DNA from: Candidatus Caldarchaeum subterraneum
GTDB taxonomy: Archaea > Thermoproteota > Nitrososphaeria_A > Caldarchaeales > Caldarchaeaceae
Assembly: GCA_000270325.1 (NCBI GenBank)
Contig: BA000048.1
Span: forward strand, 927,471 to 967,023
Direction of reading: 5' to 3'
DNA length: 39,553 nucleotides
Shown here: piece after piece, positions 7,535 through 15,188 of the stretch
Numbering within the stretch: position 1 is the stretch's first letter
How the letters are laid out: the number at the start of each line of letters is the position of its first letter
Notes under the pieces: generated by a model
Database searches by the model: none
Seen by the model: the letters and a program-made list of their open reading frames with translations, nothing else
Told to the model about the DNA's origin: nothing
Translations under genes and position numbers: made by a program

Positions 7535-7609
7535 AAACGGATATTGTAAATGTTTTCACCAAAAATCTGTCTACAGATTCTTTACTCAAAATTAAGCCAC
7601 CTCAATATG

Positions 7610-8008
7610 CTATTCTGTCGAATAGGCTCTCTTTTTCTTGATGGGCCCGACTGCTACCGGGCTTTTGATGGCGAAGGCTGAGACATCTAAGGCCCTTAAC
7701 ATCTGCTCGTATCTTGACTTATCCTCCACATAGTCTATAACCTCGGCCACGGTCATCAGCTTTAGCCCATCAAGCTTATCGGCTACGAAGAAGTTATCAC
7801 GCCGTTGCTCCCCATCAGTTATTATGTCTATGCCTGCGTCTTCTTGATATTTCACCGCCAGCAGGACCGCCTCATCGGCTACTGAGCTGAACTCATCATA
7901 CGATATCTCGCCCCTGTTTTTCCGCTTAAGCTCTGCGAGCAGCCACGAGGGTCTGGGCCAGCTGCCCACGACTGTCGTTGGAAAGAGGTCCGCCATGTGC
8001 TCAGTCAA
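7610..8008 (-). pseudogene. Truncated MetE-like methionine synthase (N-terminal third)
   Basis: 132 residues that match the start of archaeal cobalamin-independent methionine synthases: TTVVGSWPRPSWL at the N-terminus, DAGIDIITDGEQRRDNFFV, and SPVAVGPIKKK near the end. The family normally has about 340-370 residues and carries its zinc ligands (His, Cys, Glu, Cys) in the missing C-terminal part, so this product cannot be a working methyltransferase. The frame ends in RAYSTE, and I find no continuation in 7535-7609. Its start overlaps the end of the OsmC fragment by 8 bases, as in an original osmC-metE operon. Confidence 0.7.
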
Positions 8009-8222
8009 CCACAGACACTTCCGGAACTATTTTGACGTTTCGTGAAAGTGTGTTCCCGACGGGCGAGGTCTCCAAGGTTTTGCTCCATATGTCTTGGATG
8101 GTCTTTGGGTCTGCGGGGGAGCGGACGTAGAGCTTGGCCTTTGTCTCACGGTATCCAAGATGGCCTTGATCGCTCAAACCTAGGAATGTGAGGATATTGT
8201 CTATCCTACCCTCAAGACTCAC
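8001..8222 (-). pseudogene. C-terminal fragment of an OsmC-like protein
   Basis: 73 residues that resemble the second half of OsmC/Ohr-like proteins: a LYVRSPADPKTIQDIW strand-helix and SPVGNTLSRNVKIVPEV, where the family carries its SPV-x-x-TL motif. Full-length members are ~140-180 residues; the N-terminal half with the first catalytic cysteine is missing. An in-frame TAG lies directly before the GTG at 8222. It precedes the truncated metE in what was probably a two-gene operon that lost both outer ends. Confidence 0.5.
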
Positions 8223-8487
8223 CTAAGTCATTTATCTTGATGTTGTTCTTTGTCGCACCACTCTTTAGAAAAAGGTTTTGTTCATCTATAGTCCGACGAC
8301 CCGTGTTGTACATGATGCTGCAGCAAGATAGGGGCAAATTCACGGGAAAGATGTCTTAGGGCGAGGCGGCGCAAAGGCTGGAAACCCCCTTTTCAGAAAT
8401 TGATGGCTCGGTGCTGTGGGGAGTGAGATGCTGAGACAGGAGAAAGGCCCGTAGGCTTGGACAGCCACCTTCTGTGCAGAGAGACGA

Positions 8488-8493
8488 TTTATA
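8488..8493 (+). promoter_or_regulatory. TATA box of the first HEPN-MNT operon
   Basis: TTTATA (within GATTTATACC) sits 25-30 bases upstream of GTG 8518, correct for leaderless transcription of the HEPN gene. The rest of 8223-8487 has no gene I can support; a 31-codon minus frame (MYNTGRRTIDEQN...) ending over the OsmC fragment start is possible but unconvincing. Confidence 0.45.
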
Positions 8494-8517
8494 CCATGGC
8501 AGCGTAGTGATATTTCT

Positions 8518-8904
8518 GTGGACAGGTCTAGGGACTTGTTGATAGATGCGGAAGATTTCCTAGGAACGGCTAGAGACCTTATGGAAAAGGGGAGATGGAG
8601 CAAGGTCTGTTTCAACGCGCAGCAGGCAGCGGAGCTGGCTCTCAAGGCTGTGTTGCAGAGGATGGGCGTTGAGAGACGGACTCATTCGCTAGTTGACCTC
8701 TTGCGGGAACTCGTTACCCACCTTCCCGAATCTGGGAGGTTCTGGGACGACGTAAAAATCCTAGACCAATACTACATCCCCACGAGGTATGCTAATGCAT
8801 TCGCCTCGGGCCCTGCCAAAGATAAGTATACAGAAAACCAGGCACGCGATGCTGTGGAGAGGGCTAAGCGGATAATAGAGTGGGCTGGTAAACATGTCCT
8901 ATAA
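8518..8904 (+). CDS. HEPN-domain toxin of a HEPN-MNT module
   Basis: 128-residue HEPN protein, all-helical, of the kind that acts as a metal-independent RNase and is silenced by an MNT nucleotidyltransferase partner. Visible: RDLLIDAEDFLGTARDLM, FNAQQAAELALKAVL, and the catalytic-type motif RRTHSLVDL (Arg and His). The GTG start is supported by the TATA box at 8488. It overlaps the MNT gene by 11 bases. Its first 120 bases are duplicated, in decayed form, at 4838. Confidence 0.8.
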   Translation: MDRSRDLLIDAEDFLGTARDLMEKGRWSKVCFNAQQAAELALKAVLQRMGVERRTHSLVDLLRELVTHLPESGRFWDDVKILDQYYIPTRYANAFASGPAKDKYTENQARDAVERAKRIIEWAGKHVL

Positions 8905-9322
8905 GTCAGAGCTTAAGGCCGCCGCTCTGCAGAGGGTGAATGAGTACATTGACAAGCTTGTAGACGCTGGCATAAAGCCCCACTCGGTCATTCTCTTCGG
9001 CTCCTACGCAAAAGATAGCTTCACGGAAGAAAGTGACATAGACATCTGTGTGATAGCTGAGAACCTGCCGGAAGAAGAGTCCGCACGCCGCTCCCTCTCC
9101 TCCCACCTGCCACACAAGGGTGTTCAAGCAATCAGCTACTTTCCACACGAATTTCTAGAACTGCTGGAAAAGCTGAACATCATGGTCCTGGAAATAGTGG
9201 AGTACGGTCTCCCGATCATCGACGATAGTACATTTGCAAAGGCTAAGGTGATTCTGGAGAGGCTCAAGAGCGAGGGCGTCATAAAACCTGAGAGAGATGG
9301 ATGGAGAGTGACCAAGCCCTGA
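8894..9322 (+). CDS. MNT-type minimal nucleotidyltransferase antitoxin
   Basis: 142 residues with the pol-beta nucleotidyltransferase signature ILFGSYAKDSFTEESDIDIC (GSY plus the DxD acidic pair near residue 50). In HEPN-MNT systems such proteins inactivate the HEPN toxin by adding nucleotide groups to it. The C-terminal part (FAKAKVILERLKSEGVI) is helical. It starts inside the end of the HEPN gene, so the two are co-translated. Confidence 0.8.
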   Translation: MSYKSELKAAALQRVNEYIDKLVDAGIKPHSVILFGSYAKDSFTEESDIDICVIAENLPEEESARRSLSSHLPHKGVQAISYFPHEFLELLEKLNIMVLEIVEYGLPIIDDSTFAKAKVILERLKSEGVIKPERDGWRVTKP

Positions 9323-9933
9323 CCACCACAGATACTCGGATTCACAAATTTGATGAAGAAAAAGAAAGCAAAATCGCGTGTGATAAATCTATATTGGTTT
9401 TGAGAAGCTGGCGCAGGTGTTGCGTATAGAGATGGTTGAGCACAACAGCTAATGCATCCACACTTTTATCAAGTTCCCCCAAACTAGTCCAGCGTGGATG
9501 GTGCCGTGACTATGACCATGGAAGGCAATCTTTTGGCTGCAGTTGGTAGTGTCACGATTTTCCTCATTGTTTTACTGGGGATGTGGTGATGACGCAGGCC
9601 CTACCATAAACAGTAAAGATGAGACATGCTATGCACCACATTTTCTAATCCATTTTTCCCAGCAAAACAAGATACTAGTTCTGATAACACTACCTTTCAC
9701 TTCGATGAAGAAGATTCGAGTGCCCCTCCTCAGAGAGATACTCCGACAGGTTTGCGGAGTTCACGGGTCACGGCCTCTCAGCGGCCTCTGTCTCTTGGCG
9801 TTCTGGTAAGAGGCGGCAACGTTGAGGGTCGGCTCATTACAGGCTCTAGGTTGTAAACTTCCCGGTTTTCCATCTTTTTAAGATAGAAGCCTTATTAGAT
9901 GGGTGGTCAGCAGCCCGCTGGGGGAATACCTGC
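9323..9933. other. 611-base region without a confident gene
   Basis: No gene, RNA or mobile element can be supported. Overlapping plus frames of 76-88 codons (from 9543 and 9626) lack protein-like composition and I regard them as chance. A short helical string EKLAQVLRIEMVEH near 9400 may be a gene remnant. A TATA-like TTTTTAAGA at 9875-9883 probably serves the gene at 9934. A possible 31-residue membrane peptide is listed separately. Confidence 0.4.
9494..9589 (+). CDS. Possible 31-residue single-helix membrane peptide
   Basis: GTG 9494 opens a short frame (ATG also at 9512) with one clear hydrophobic helix, LLAAVGSVTIFLIVLLGMW, ending in TGA. Nothing nearby tells its partner, and there is no obvious ribosome site. 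Small membrane subunits have this size, but chance is equally plausible. Confidence 0.18.
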   Translation: MDGAVTMTMEGNLLAAVGSVTIFLIVLLGMW

Positions 9934-11856
9934 TTGGGGGATGTCTCCCGGCTCTCAGTCGGGGACAAATGGAAGGGCCACCTCGAGCAACGCTTGGACC
10001 CAGAGTGGTGGACAAAGCTTTTCGGCAGGATCTATCTATTGACCGACTCTGACGTGGTTCTCAACGAGCAGCTGACCAATTATGAGGTCGATTTGATGAT
10101 ACAGTTACTTGGTTTTGAGAAAGATGATTCAATATTGGATCTCTGCTGCGGCAACGGGAGACATTCGCTGGAACTGGCTAGGAGAGGGTTTAGGAACGTA
10201 ACCGGGCTTGACTACTCGGAGGAACTTCTCAAAATTGCTCGGGAGAAAGCAGAGGCCGAACACCTCAAGGTGAGGTTTGCGAGGGGCGACGCACGTAGCC
10301 TGCCGTTTCAGGCTAATAGCTTCGACGCTGTGGTCATGATGGGTAACAGCTTCGGCTACTTCCACAACCCCCTCGACGACCTCATCGTCCTCAAGCAGGT
10401 TCATAGAATCCTGCGTCCCTACGGCAAGTTCATGATAGACATAGCCGACGGCGAATACCTCAGGCACAACTATCAGCCTGTGAGCACAGAATCCAAGACG
10501 GATGGTACCCTGATAATTAGGGAGAGAGAACTCTCTAGAGACCGTGGCAGGCTCGTGACACGAGAACTCGTGATAGGGAGAGACGGCTCAGTCGTAGCGG
10601 ATAACCTATACGCCGTGAGGCTCTACGGGTTTGAGGATATCAAGGCGCTTCTCGAGAGAGCAGGCTTCACGGGAGTGCTTCTAAGGACTCGGCTATCCTA
10701 CGAACCTGAGAGCAACGACCCAGGGATGATGCGGATAAGGATGATCATCACCGCTTACGCTCAAAAAGAGGAGATAACAAACCACCAAACCCGGGGCGAA
10801 AAGGTTGTCGTGGTCCTTCTCGGCGACCCCCGTCTCCCGAACCCCGTAAAACCTAATAAAATCTTCGACGAAGACGACGCCTACGCGGTGTACGAGCTGA
10901 AGAACGCTCTCCATGGAATAAGAGAATACAAGTTCATCTTCGTTGACGACCACTCAAAGATGATAGAGTTCCTGACGAAAAATAGAGCCGGTATTCATAT
11001 GGTCTTCAACTTATGCGATGATGGTTTCAAAAACAATCCCGAGATGGAGGCACATGTTCCGGCGCTCCTAGAGATGCTGGGCGTTAGATACACAGGAGCA
11101 GGGCCACGCTGTCTCACACTTTGCTACGACAAAGCCAAGGTGAAAGCTATCGCATCCTCTATGGGGATACCTGTTCCACACCACACAATTCTATTTAACG
11201 GCGACAACGGCTCCCTTAAACACGTGAAGTACCCTGTGATAGTGAAGCCTAACTACGGTGATAACAGCTGGGGGATCACCGAGAGAAACGTGGTCAGAAA
11301 CAGGGATGAGCTTATTTCAGCGATCAAAGAAATCAGAGTGAAGTGGGGCTATTCTGGCCCTATATTGGTTGAGGAGTTTGTAGAGGGCATGGATCTTACC
11401 GTCTCGATACTGGGCAACCCGCCACAAGATGTTGTGCTACCGATTTTGACAGAAGATTACTCGAAACTGCCTGACGGTTTGCCTAAGATACTTACATATG
11501 CTGCAAAATGGTGTCCCGACTCGCCGTATAGGTTTGTTAACTCTATCCCCGTGGAATTGCCTCATAGGTTGAGGGAGCAGCTGATATGGTGGTGCAGGAA
11601 GCTCTTCGCCATGTTAGAATGCAGGGACTATGCGCGCTTTGACTGGCGACTGGGTTCAGACGGGGTTCCTAGACTGTTAGAGGTTAACCCCAACCCCGGT
11701 TGGGTGTGGGACGGGCATTTCGCAAAAGCCTGCCTGGTCTTAGGATGGAGTTATAGAAGGATGCTGCATGAGATTCTCCGAGCCGCCGAGAAGAGATATG
11801 CGGCTGCGGCCCACGTCAGCCAAGAGCTGCCCGCTCATGCTATAGCTTATCCATAG
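9934..11856 (+). CDS. Fusion of a class I methyltransferase with a D-Ala-D-Ala-ligase-like ATP-grasp enzyme
   Basis: 640 residues. Part one (residues ~1-275) is a Rossmann SAM methyltransferase: motif I ILDLCCGNGRHSLELARRGF, GLDYSEELL, ARGDARSLPF and DAVVMMGNSFGYF. Part two (~285-630) is an ATP-grasp ligase of the D-Ala-D-Ala-ligase type: VVLLGDPRLPN, DKAKVKAIASSMGIPVP, YPVIVKPNYGDNSWGI, ILVEEFVEGMDLTVSI and the Mg-binding ARFDWRL...LLEVNPNPGW. The ligase half would join a carboxylate to an amine with ATP; the methyltransferase half would methylate substrate or product. The start is TTG 9934 (GGGGGA upstream); the first residues before RLDPEWW are uncertain. It stands alone. Substrate unknown; peptidoglycan is not expected in an archaeon, so a peptide-like metabolite or modified amino acid is more likely. 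Confidence 0.8.
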   Translation: MGDVSRLSVGDKWKGHLEQRLDPEWWTKLFGRIYLLTDSDVVLNEQLTNYEVDLMIQLLGFEKDDSILDLCCGNGRHSLELARRGFRNVTGLDYSEELLKIAREKAEAEHLKVRFARGDARSLPFQANSFDAVVMMGNSFGYFHNPLDDLIVLKQVHRILRPYGKFMIDIADGEYLRHNYQPVSTESKTDGTLIIRERELSRDRGRLVTRELVIGRDGSVVADNLYAVRLYGFEDIKALLERAGFTGVLLRTRLSYEPESNDPGMMRIRMIITAYAQKEEITNHQTRGEKVVVVLLGDPRLPNPVKPNKIFDEDDAYAVYELKNALHGIREYKFIFVDDHSKMIEFLTKNRAGIHMVFNLCDDGFKNNPEMEAHVPALLEMLGVRYTGAGPRCLTLCYDKAKVKAIASSMGIPVPHHTILFNGDNGSLKHVKYPVIVKPNYGDNSWGITERNVVRNRDELISAIKEIRVKWGYSGPILVEEFVEGMDLTVSILGNPPQDVVLPILTEDYSKLPDGLPKILTYAAKWCPDSPYRFVNSIPVELPHRLREQLIWWCRKLFAMLECRDYARFDWRLGSDGVPRLLEVNPNPGWVWDGHFAKACLVLGWSYRRMLHEILRAAEKRYAAAAHVSQELPAHAIAYP

Positions 11857-11877
11857 CAGCGGCTCTATGGTCATCCA

Positions 11878-11909
11878 CTTAAATATATGAGGTTTTTGGA
11901 ATAATACAT
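11878..11909 (+). promoter_or_regulatory. Orphan TATA promoter facing the MNT 3' end
   Basis: CTTAAATATA at 11878-11887 is a strong archaeal TATA box, and an ATG follows at 11909, but the frame has only 10 codons before TAG at 11939-11941. Any longer transcript would run antisense to the convergent MNT-HEPN operon. It may make an antisense RNA, or be a leftover of a lost gene. Confidence 0.35.
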
Positions 11910-11936
11910 GGGCGCGGATTTCACATTCTTCCTTGC

Positions 11937-12293
11937 CTAGATTTGGCCAGGCTTGTTTTTCTGCGTTGGTTTGTTGATTTTGACCAGAGTGGTTCTCTTC
12001 CTGTAGACCTCTAGAACATCGTCTGTCACCACGTGAATCTCAAACGGGTCTCGTATACCCTCCCGCCAAAGTTCTGCAAGAACCTCGCCCGGCTTTTTCT
12101 CTGTTACAACAAGTATGTCTATATCGCTTGAAAGTAGGTGTCTGTTCTCTGCAACGCTGCCGAAAAGATAAACCTCTGCATCTGGGTCAAGTTTCGCTAC
12201 GACTGTTGCCAGCTTCTCCAAGTATTGCTTCAGGTTTCCGAACACCTCCGCTCTGCGTTTAGCCTCTCTAACCAAGAATTCTGCCGACGACAT
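11937..12293 (-). CDS. MNT-type nucleotidyltransferase antitoxin (second pair)
   Basis: 118 residues with the nucleotidyltransferase signature VYLFGSVAENRHLLSSDIDI followed by LVVTEKKPGE. The Gly-Ser and Asp-x-Asp positions are intact. It begins with ATG 12293 inside the end of the upstream HEPN gene (26-base overlap). It would AMPylate or otherwise block the HEPN toxin of its pair. The C-terminal tail is short and basic (NKPTQKNKPGQI). Confidence 0.8.
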   Translation of the reverse strand: MSSAEFLVREAKRRAEVFGNLKQYLEKLATVVAKLDPDAEVYLFGSVAENRHLLSSDIDILVVTEKKPGEVLAELWREGIRDPFEIHVVTDDVLEVYRKRTTLVKINKPTQKNKPGQI

Positions 12294-12660
12294 TCCGAAC
12301 CTCCTCCACGGTGTTTTTCAACTTCTCAACCTCCACGGCTGCATATGTTCTGGTAACGTATCGTGAAGTAATGTAAGCGTCCTCCAGTGAGCCTAGCTCA
12401 ACAGCATATCGCGATAAAATCTCTTCAATATCTCTATGCCCGGTGACGTCGCGTATAAGTTCTAAGGGCTTTCTCACGCTGTGTGTTCTCGGGTAGTCTA
12501 TTCCGAGTCGCAGAAGACATGCCTTCAGATAGAGTTGGAGAGACTGCTCTAAACTGAAGACTGCGAGGTCATAAAACCCGCGGCCAACCTGCATAAGGGC
12601 TGTTTCAAAAAACCACATCGACCTCTCTAACAAGCGCGCAGCATCCTCATAGCGTGTCAC
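12268..12660 (-). CDS. HEPN-domain toxin (second pair)
   Basis: 130-residue HEPN protein. Visible: YEDAARLLERSMWFFETALM, LAVFSLEQSLQLYLKACLL and the catalytic-type YPRTHSVRKPL (Arg, His). I chose GTG 12660 rather than GTG 12678 because the TATA box TTAAATATTT at 12691-12700 would start transcription near 12670, which lies downstream of the longer start. It is only distantly similar to the 8518 HEPN, so the two pairs are not recent duplicates. Confidence 0.75.
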   Translation of the reverse strand: MTRYEDAARLLERSMWFFETALMQVGRGFYDLAVFSLEQSLQLYLKACLLRLGIDYPRTHSVRKPLELIRDVTGHRDIEEILSRYAVELGSLEDAYITSRYVTRTYAAVEVEKLKNTVEEVRNVVGRILG

Positions 12661-12690
12661 ACGAAGTCCTCGGCCCACTTATGACCCGGC

Positions 12691-12700
12691 AAATATTTAA
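12691..12700 (-). promoter_or_regulatory. TATA box of the second HEPN-MNT operon
   Basis: On the minus strand the bases read TTAAATATTT, a near-ideal archaeal TATA element. The predicted transcript start, ~26 bases downstream near 12670, favours leaderless translation from GTG 12660. Confidence 0.5.
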
Positions 12701-12765
12701 GGCTAGTTTATGACCAGTTCACAACAAAACCATGCTCTCCGACCATGAACAGGTTAACCATTTCT

Positions 12766-13446
12766 TTAACACTTGTCATAACTTGAAATTAGGTCTAGAA
12801 AGAGAAACCTCCCCTCACGCAAAACCATTTCGCCCTTCTCTATTCGAATCGGTTCCTTGAAAATGGGCCCATCGTATACAAAGGTGTGGAATTCTCCTCT
12901 TTCTCCGCATGGGTCCACTTCTCTGGGTAGGTTCTCAAGTAGTTCCCAGCTGTATTCGCGGCCTATTAGCCACGAGGGGGCCTGCTGTGTATCGACGCAG
13001 CAAATGATCGCCTTAAACCCAAGTCTTAGGAATTCATGGGCAAGTTCCTTGGTGTCTCTGCCCCATAGTGGAAAAATTCCGCGGAAATTGACGCTTGCAA
13101 GGTTCTCCTCTCGATAACGACGCACATCCTCGAGGAAGATGTCGCCGAAAGCTACGTCATTTATCCCCTCTGACGCAAGGGTTTGAAGGGCTGTTTTCAT
13201 CCGTTCAGAGTAGGTTTCGTTGCTGCAGTTGGGAGGTAAGGGAATTTTTAGCAGTCTGGCTCCGAGTTTCTCGGCCTGCATCTCTATGAGGTCGAGTCTC
13301 ACACCATGCATGCTGGACCTGTTGTTTGACTCATTGTATGTTGTGATGAGAAATTCTATGAGCAGGTCTTCTTGGGCCGCTAAAGTATGGTAAGCCATCG
13401 CCGAATCTTTTCCACCACTCCAGCTGAGGGCCACCCTTTTCTTCAC
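12766..13446 (-). CDS. PP-loop ATP pyrophosphatase, diphthine-ammonia ligase (Dph6)-like
   Basis: 226 residues. The PP-loop SWSGGKDSAMAYH lies at the N-terminus, and the family signature CGERGEFHTFVYDGPIF near residue 185. This is the layout of the ATP_bind_4/Dph6 family that amidates diphthine to diphthamide on elongation factor 2 in archaea and eukaryotes. Conserved features between include FGDIFLEDVRRYRE and PLWGRDT. The start is GTG 13446. It lies 124 bases downstream of torD on the same strand, but a strong hairpin at 13519-13549 separates them, so co-transcription is doubtful. The alternative is another amidotransferase of the same superfamily. Confidence 0.75.
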   Translation of the reverse strand: MKKRVALSWSGGKDSAMAYHTLAAQEDLLIEFLITTYNESNNRSSMHGVRLDLIEMQAEKLGARLLKIPLPPNCSNETYSERMKTALQTLASEGINDVAFGDIFLEDVRRYREENLASVNFRGIFPLWGRDTKELAHEFLRLGFKAIICCVDTQQAPSWLIGREYSWELLENLPREVDPCGERGEFHTFVYDGPIFKEPIRIEKGEMVLREGRFLFLDLISSYDKC

Positions 13447-13518
13447 AATTGTAACGAAGCATGTGTAGATACTAATACATTTTCAACAAACTCTATAGCG
13501 TGTGTAAAGGTTTAATCC

Positions 13519-13549
13519 GGAATCCTTCAAACACTTTCTTGAAGATTCC
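13519..13549. terminator. Strong hairpin between torD and the PP-loop gene
   Basis: GGAATC-C-TTCAA, an 8-base loop, then TTGAAGATTCC form an 11-bp stem with a single bulged C. It lies ~22 bases past the torD stop and may terminate or process the molybdoenzyme transcript, or act as an operator for the PP-loop gene. Archaeal terminators usually need T-runs, which are weak here, so an operator is also possible. Confidence 0.3.
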
Positions 13550-13570
13550 AGATGGGCTGTTTAGTCGGCC

Positions 13571-14179
13571 TCACGTCACCAATTCATGTTTTGACACAAT
13601 TCTGGAGACGAGTTCGGTGAGAATGATGTAGAGCGGTTTTCGGGCGTTTTCCCTCACCTTTTTTACCCATTCGCCTACCCAGCGGGAGAGATGTTCTCTG
13701 TAGAACTTTCGCCGGGCGTCGCGGCATATTTCGGCGGCTTCGGTGTTGGAGTTTTCATGGGCCAGCAGCTCCTTCACCATTATCAAGGCCATGAACTCTA
13801 GCTCGGCTTTTATGTGGTCCGGTGTTCCGGTGGACTGCTTAACGTTGAAGGCTCTGTAGAAGCCCGCTATGTCCGCCAGCTCATATGTCCTGTGCTCCAT
13901 GTTTTCGGCACATGTGTATGCTGTCTCGCACGGAGGCGCGGCACCCATCTCAAACAGACGAACATACTCCGCTGATGCATTCTCATCTGACTTGATGATG
14001 TTTATCACGTTATCCGCTAGGTTTGACTCCTCGGTCATCCCAAGCTTGTCGAAGATTTCTCTGAGGGAGTTGACGGATTTCTGGATGGTTTTTGGGTCTG
14101 ATGTGAAGCTGGATGAGAGGAGGCTGTATATTGCTGCTGTGGTCAGCAGCCTTGACTCGTAATTCTTCAAGGTGCTCAT
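13571..14179 (-). CDS. TorD/DmsD-type molybdoenzyme chaperone
   Basis: 202-residue all-helical protein of the TorD/NarJ chaperone family. It has the family core EYVRLFEMGAAPPCETAY (usual form EYxRLF...P...Y), a helix TPDHIKAELEFMALIMVKEL that matches the DH-x-x-x-ELEF-M signature, and a C-terminal helix near SRWVGEWVKKV. Such proteins bind the Tat signal of the catalytic subunit and hold it until the Mo cofactor is inserted. It is the last gene of the alpha-beta-gamma-delta operon, 8 bases after the gamma gene, as in ebdABCD. Confidence 0.8.
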   Translation of the reverse strand: MSTLKNYESRLLTTAAIYSLLSSSFTSDPKTIQKSVNSLREIFDKLGMTEESNLADNVINIIKSDENASAEYVRLFEMGAAPPCETAYTCAENMEHRTYELADIAGFYRAFNVKQSTGTPDHIKAELEFMALIMVKELLAHENSNTEAAEICRDARRKFYREHLSRWVGEWVKKVRENARKPLYIILTELVSRIVSKHELVT

Positions 14180-14187
14180 ATTCGGCT

Positions 14188-15186
14188 CTACTCTACATAG
14201 AGTGTGTGAAGCATGCTGGGGTTTTTCCTAGCTCCTCTGTCGCCCTGGTCCCCGAACCAGACTGTGAATGCCACGGAGTAGGTGTTGCCCCTCTCGATGT
14301 TTATCTCGCCAGCGGTTTGGTCTGAGGCTTTCATCTTCTTGGCAAGAACCACACGCCACACTCCATTTCTCCATCTTCCCCAGCCGACGGCATCCTGAGT
14401 GGGCAAGGTTGTCACTGTCGCAGGCCCCTTGGCAATTATCTTCTCAACAGGCTTCTCTTTCTTGGGCTGGGATATTGGGTTGCCGACCCATGTCCCCGGC
14501 AGCCTAATTCGTGCAAAGTCGGGCAGGTCTATGGTTTTGGGAGGCTTTCCACCGGTTATGGACTCTTTCAGAAGCGGGTACATGTCTGCGGAAACGTTGG
14601 GGAACGCTTTTTCCAGGTCTTGGAAACCTTCTTCTATGTCAACCTGCCAGTCAGCTTTCCAGTGAAGTATAGTGGCGGGTATTGTTTGTGTGCCCATGAA
14701 CCGTGCCTCCGGCGGCGCTGGATAGCTCGTGAGCATAACTGCGCACGCGTCCCTGAACTCGGGAACCTTAATCGCGCTCGTGTTGGCTATGTCGTCACGC
14801 CATTCCAGCAGAAACCCGATAAACTCGCCGTCATGAGCCGCGCGCACGTTGAGAGTCTCCTTGGGGACGCTCAGCTTGAGCGGCCTGATTATGGACTGGT
14901 CGGCCAAGCTTATTCTGGAGAGAGGCACGTTGTCCCATATGGGTGAGTCGGGGTCTTTCACGGGAACCTTGTCCACTAGACGGGCTGTTACATCGGGCCT
15001 TGGTCCCTGTGTCTGAGTGGGTTTGGGCGGAGATATGGTCTCCTGTATCTGCCTGTAGAAGGACGCGGATAGGGCGATGAATAATGATGCGCCAGCCAAT
15101 ACGGGCAGGAATAAACGGTCCGCTGCACCAGCCATCCGCGCCACAACTGCGCGTCTACTCTTTTTATCTGACGCCATATTCGCCAC
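14188..15186 (-). CDS. Heme-b gamma subunit of a type II DMSO-reductase-family enzyme
   Basis: 332 residues. An N-terminal membrane anchor (LFLPVLAGASLFIALSASFY, residues ~26-45) precedes a domain of the ethylbenzene-dehydrogenase heme-binding family. Visible: VRAAHDGEFIGFLLEWRDD, FRDACAVMLTSYP, ILHWKADWQ and the closing WGRWRNGVWRVVLAKKM, FTVWFGDQGDRG. In EbdC/DdhC/SerC/ClrC relatives one b-heme is bound with Met/Lys ligands and passes electrons between the iron-sulfur subunit and a periplasmic carrier. The membrane anchor should place it outside the cytoplasm with the Tat-exported partners. It lies 2 bases after the beta gene. Confidence 0.8.
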   Translation of the reverse strand: MANMASDKKSRRAVVARMAGAADRLFLPVLAGASLFIALSASFYRQIQETISPPKPTQTQGPRPDVTARLVDKVPVKDPDSPIWDNVPLSRISLADQSIIRPLKLSVPKETLNVRAAHDGEFIGFLLEWRDDIANTSAIKVPEFRDACAVMLTSYPAPPEARFMGTQTIPATILHWKADWQVDIEEGFQDLEKAFPNVSADMYPLLKESITGGKPPKTIDLPDFARIRLPGTWVGNPISQPKKEKPVEKIIAKGPATVTTLPTQDAVGWGRWRNGVWRVVLAKKMKASDQTAGEINIERGNTYSVAFTVWFGDQGDRGARKNPSMLHTLYVE

Positions 15187-15188
15187 CT

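Noticed and set aside
9543-9856. Two overlapping plus-strand frames of 76-88 codons
   Set aside because: They have no domain character, no ribosome site and overlap each other in different frames; most likely chance.
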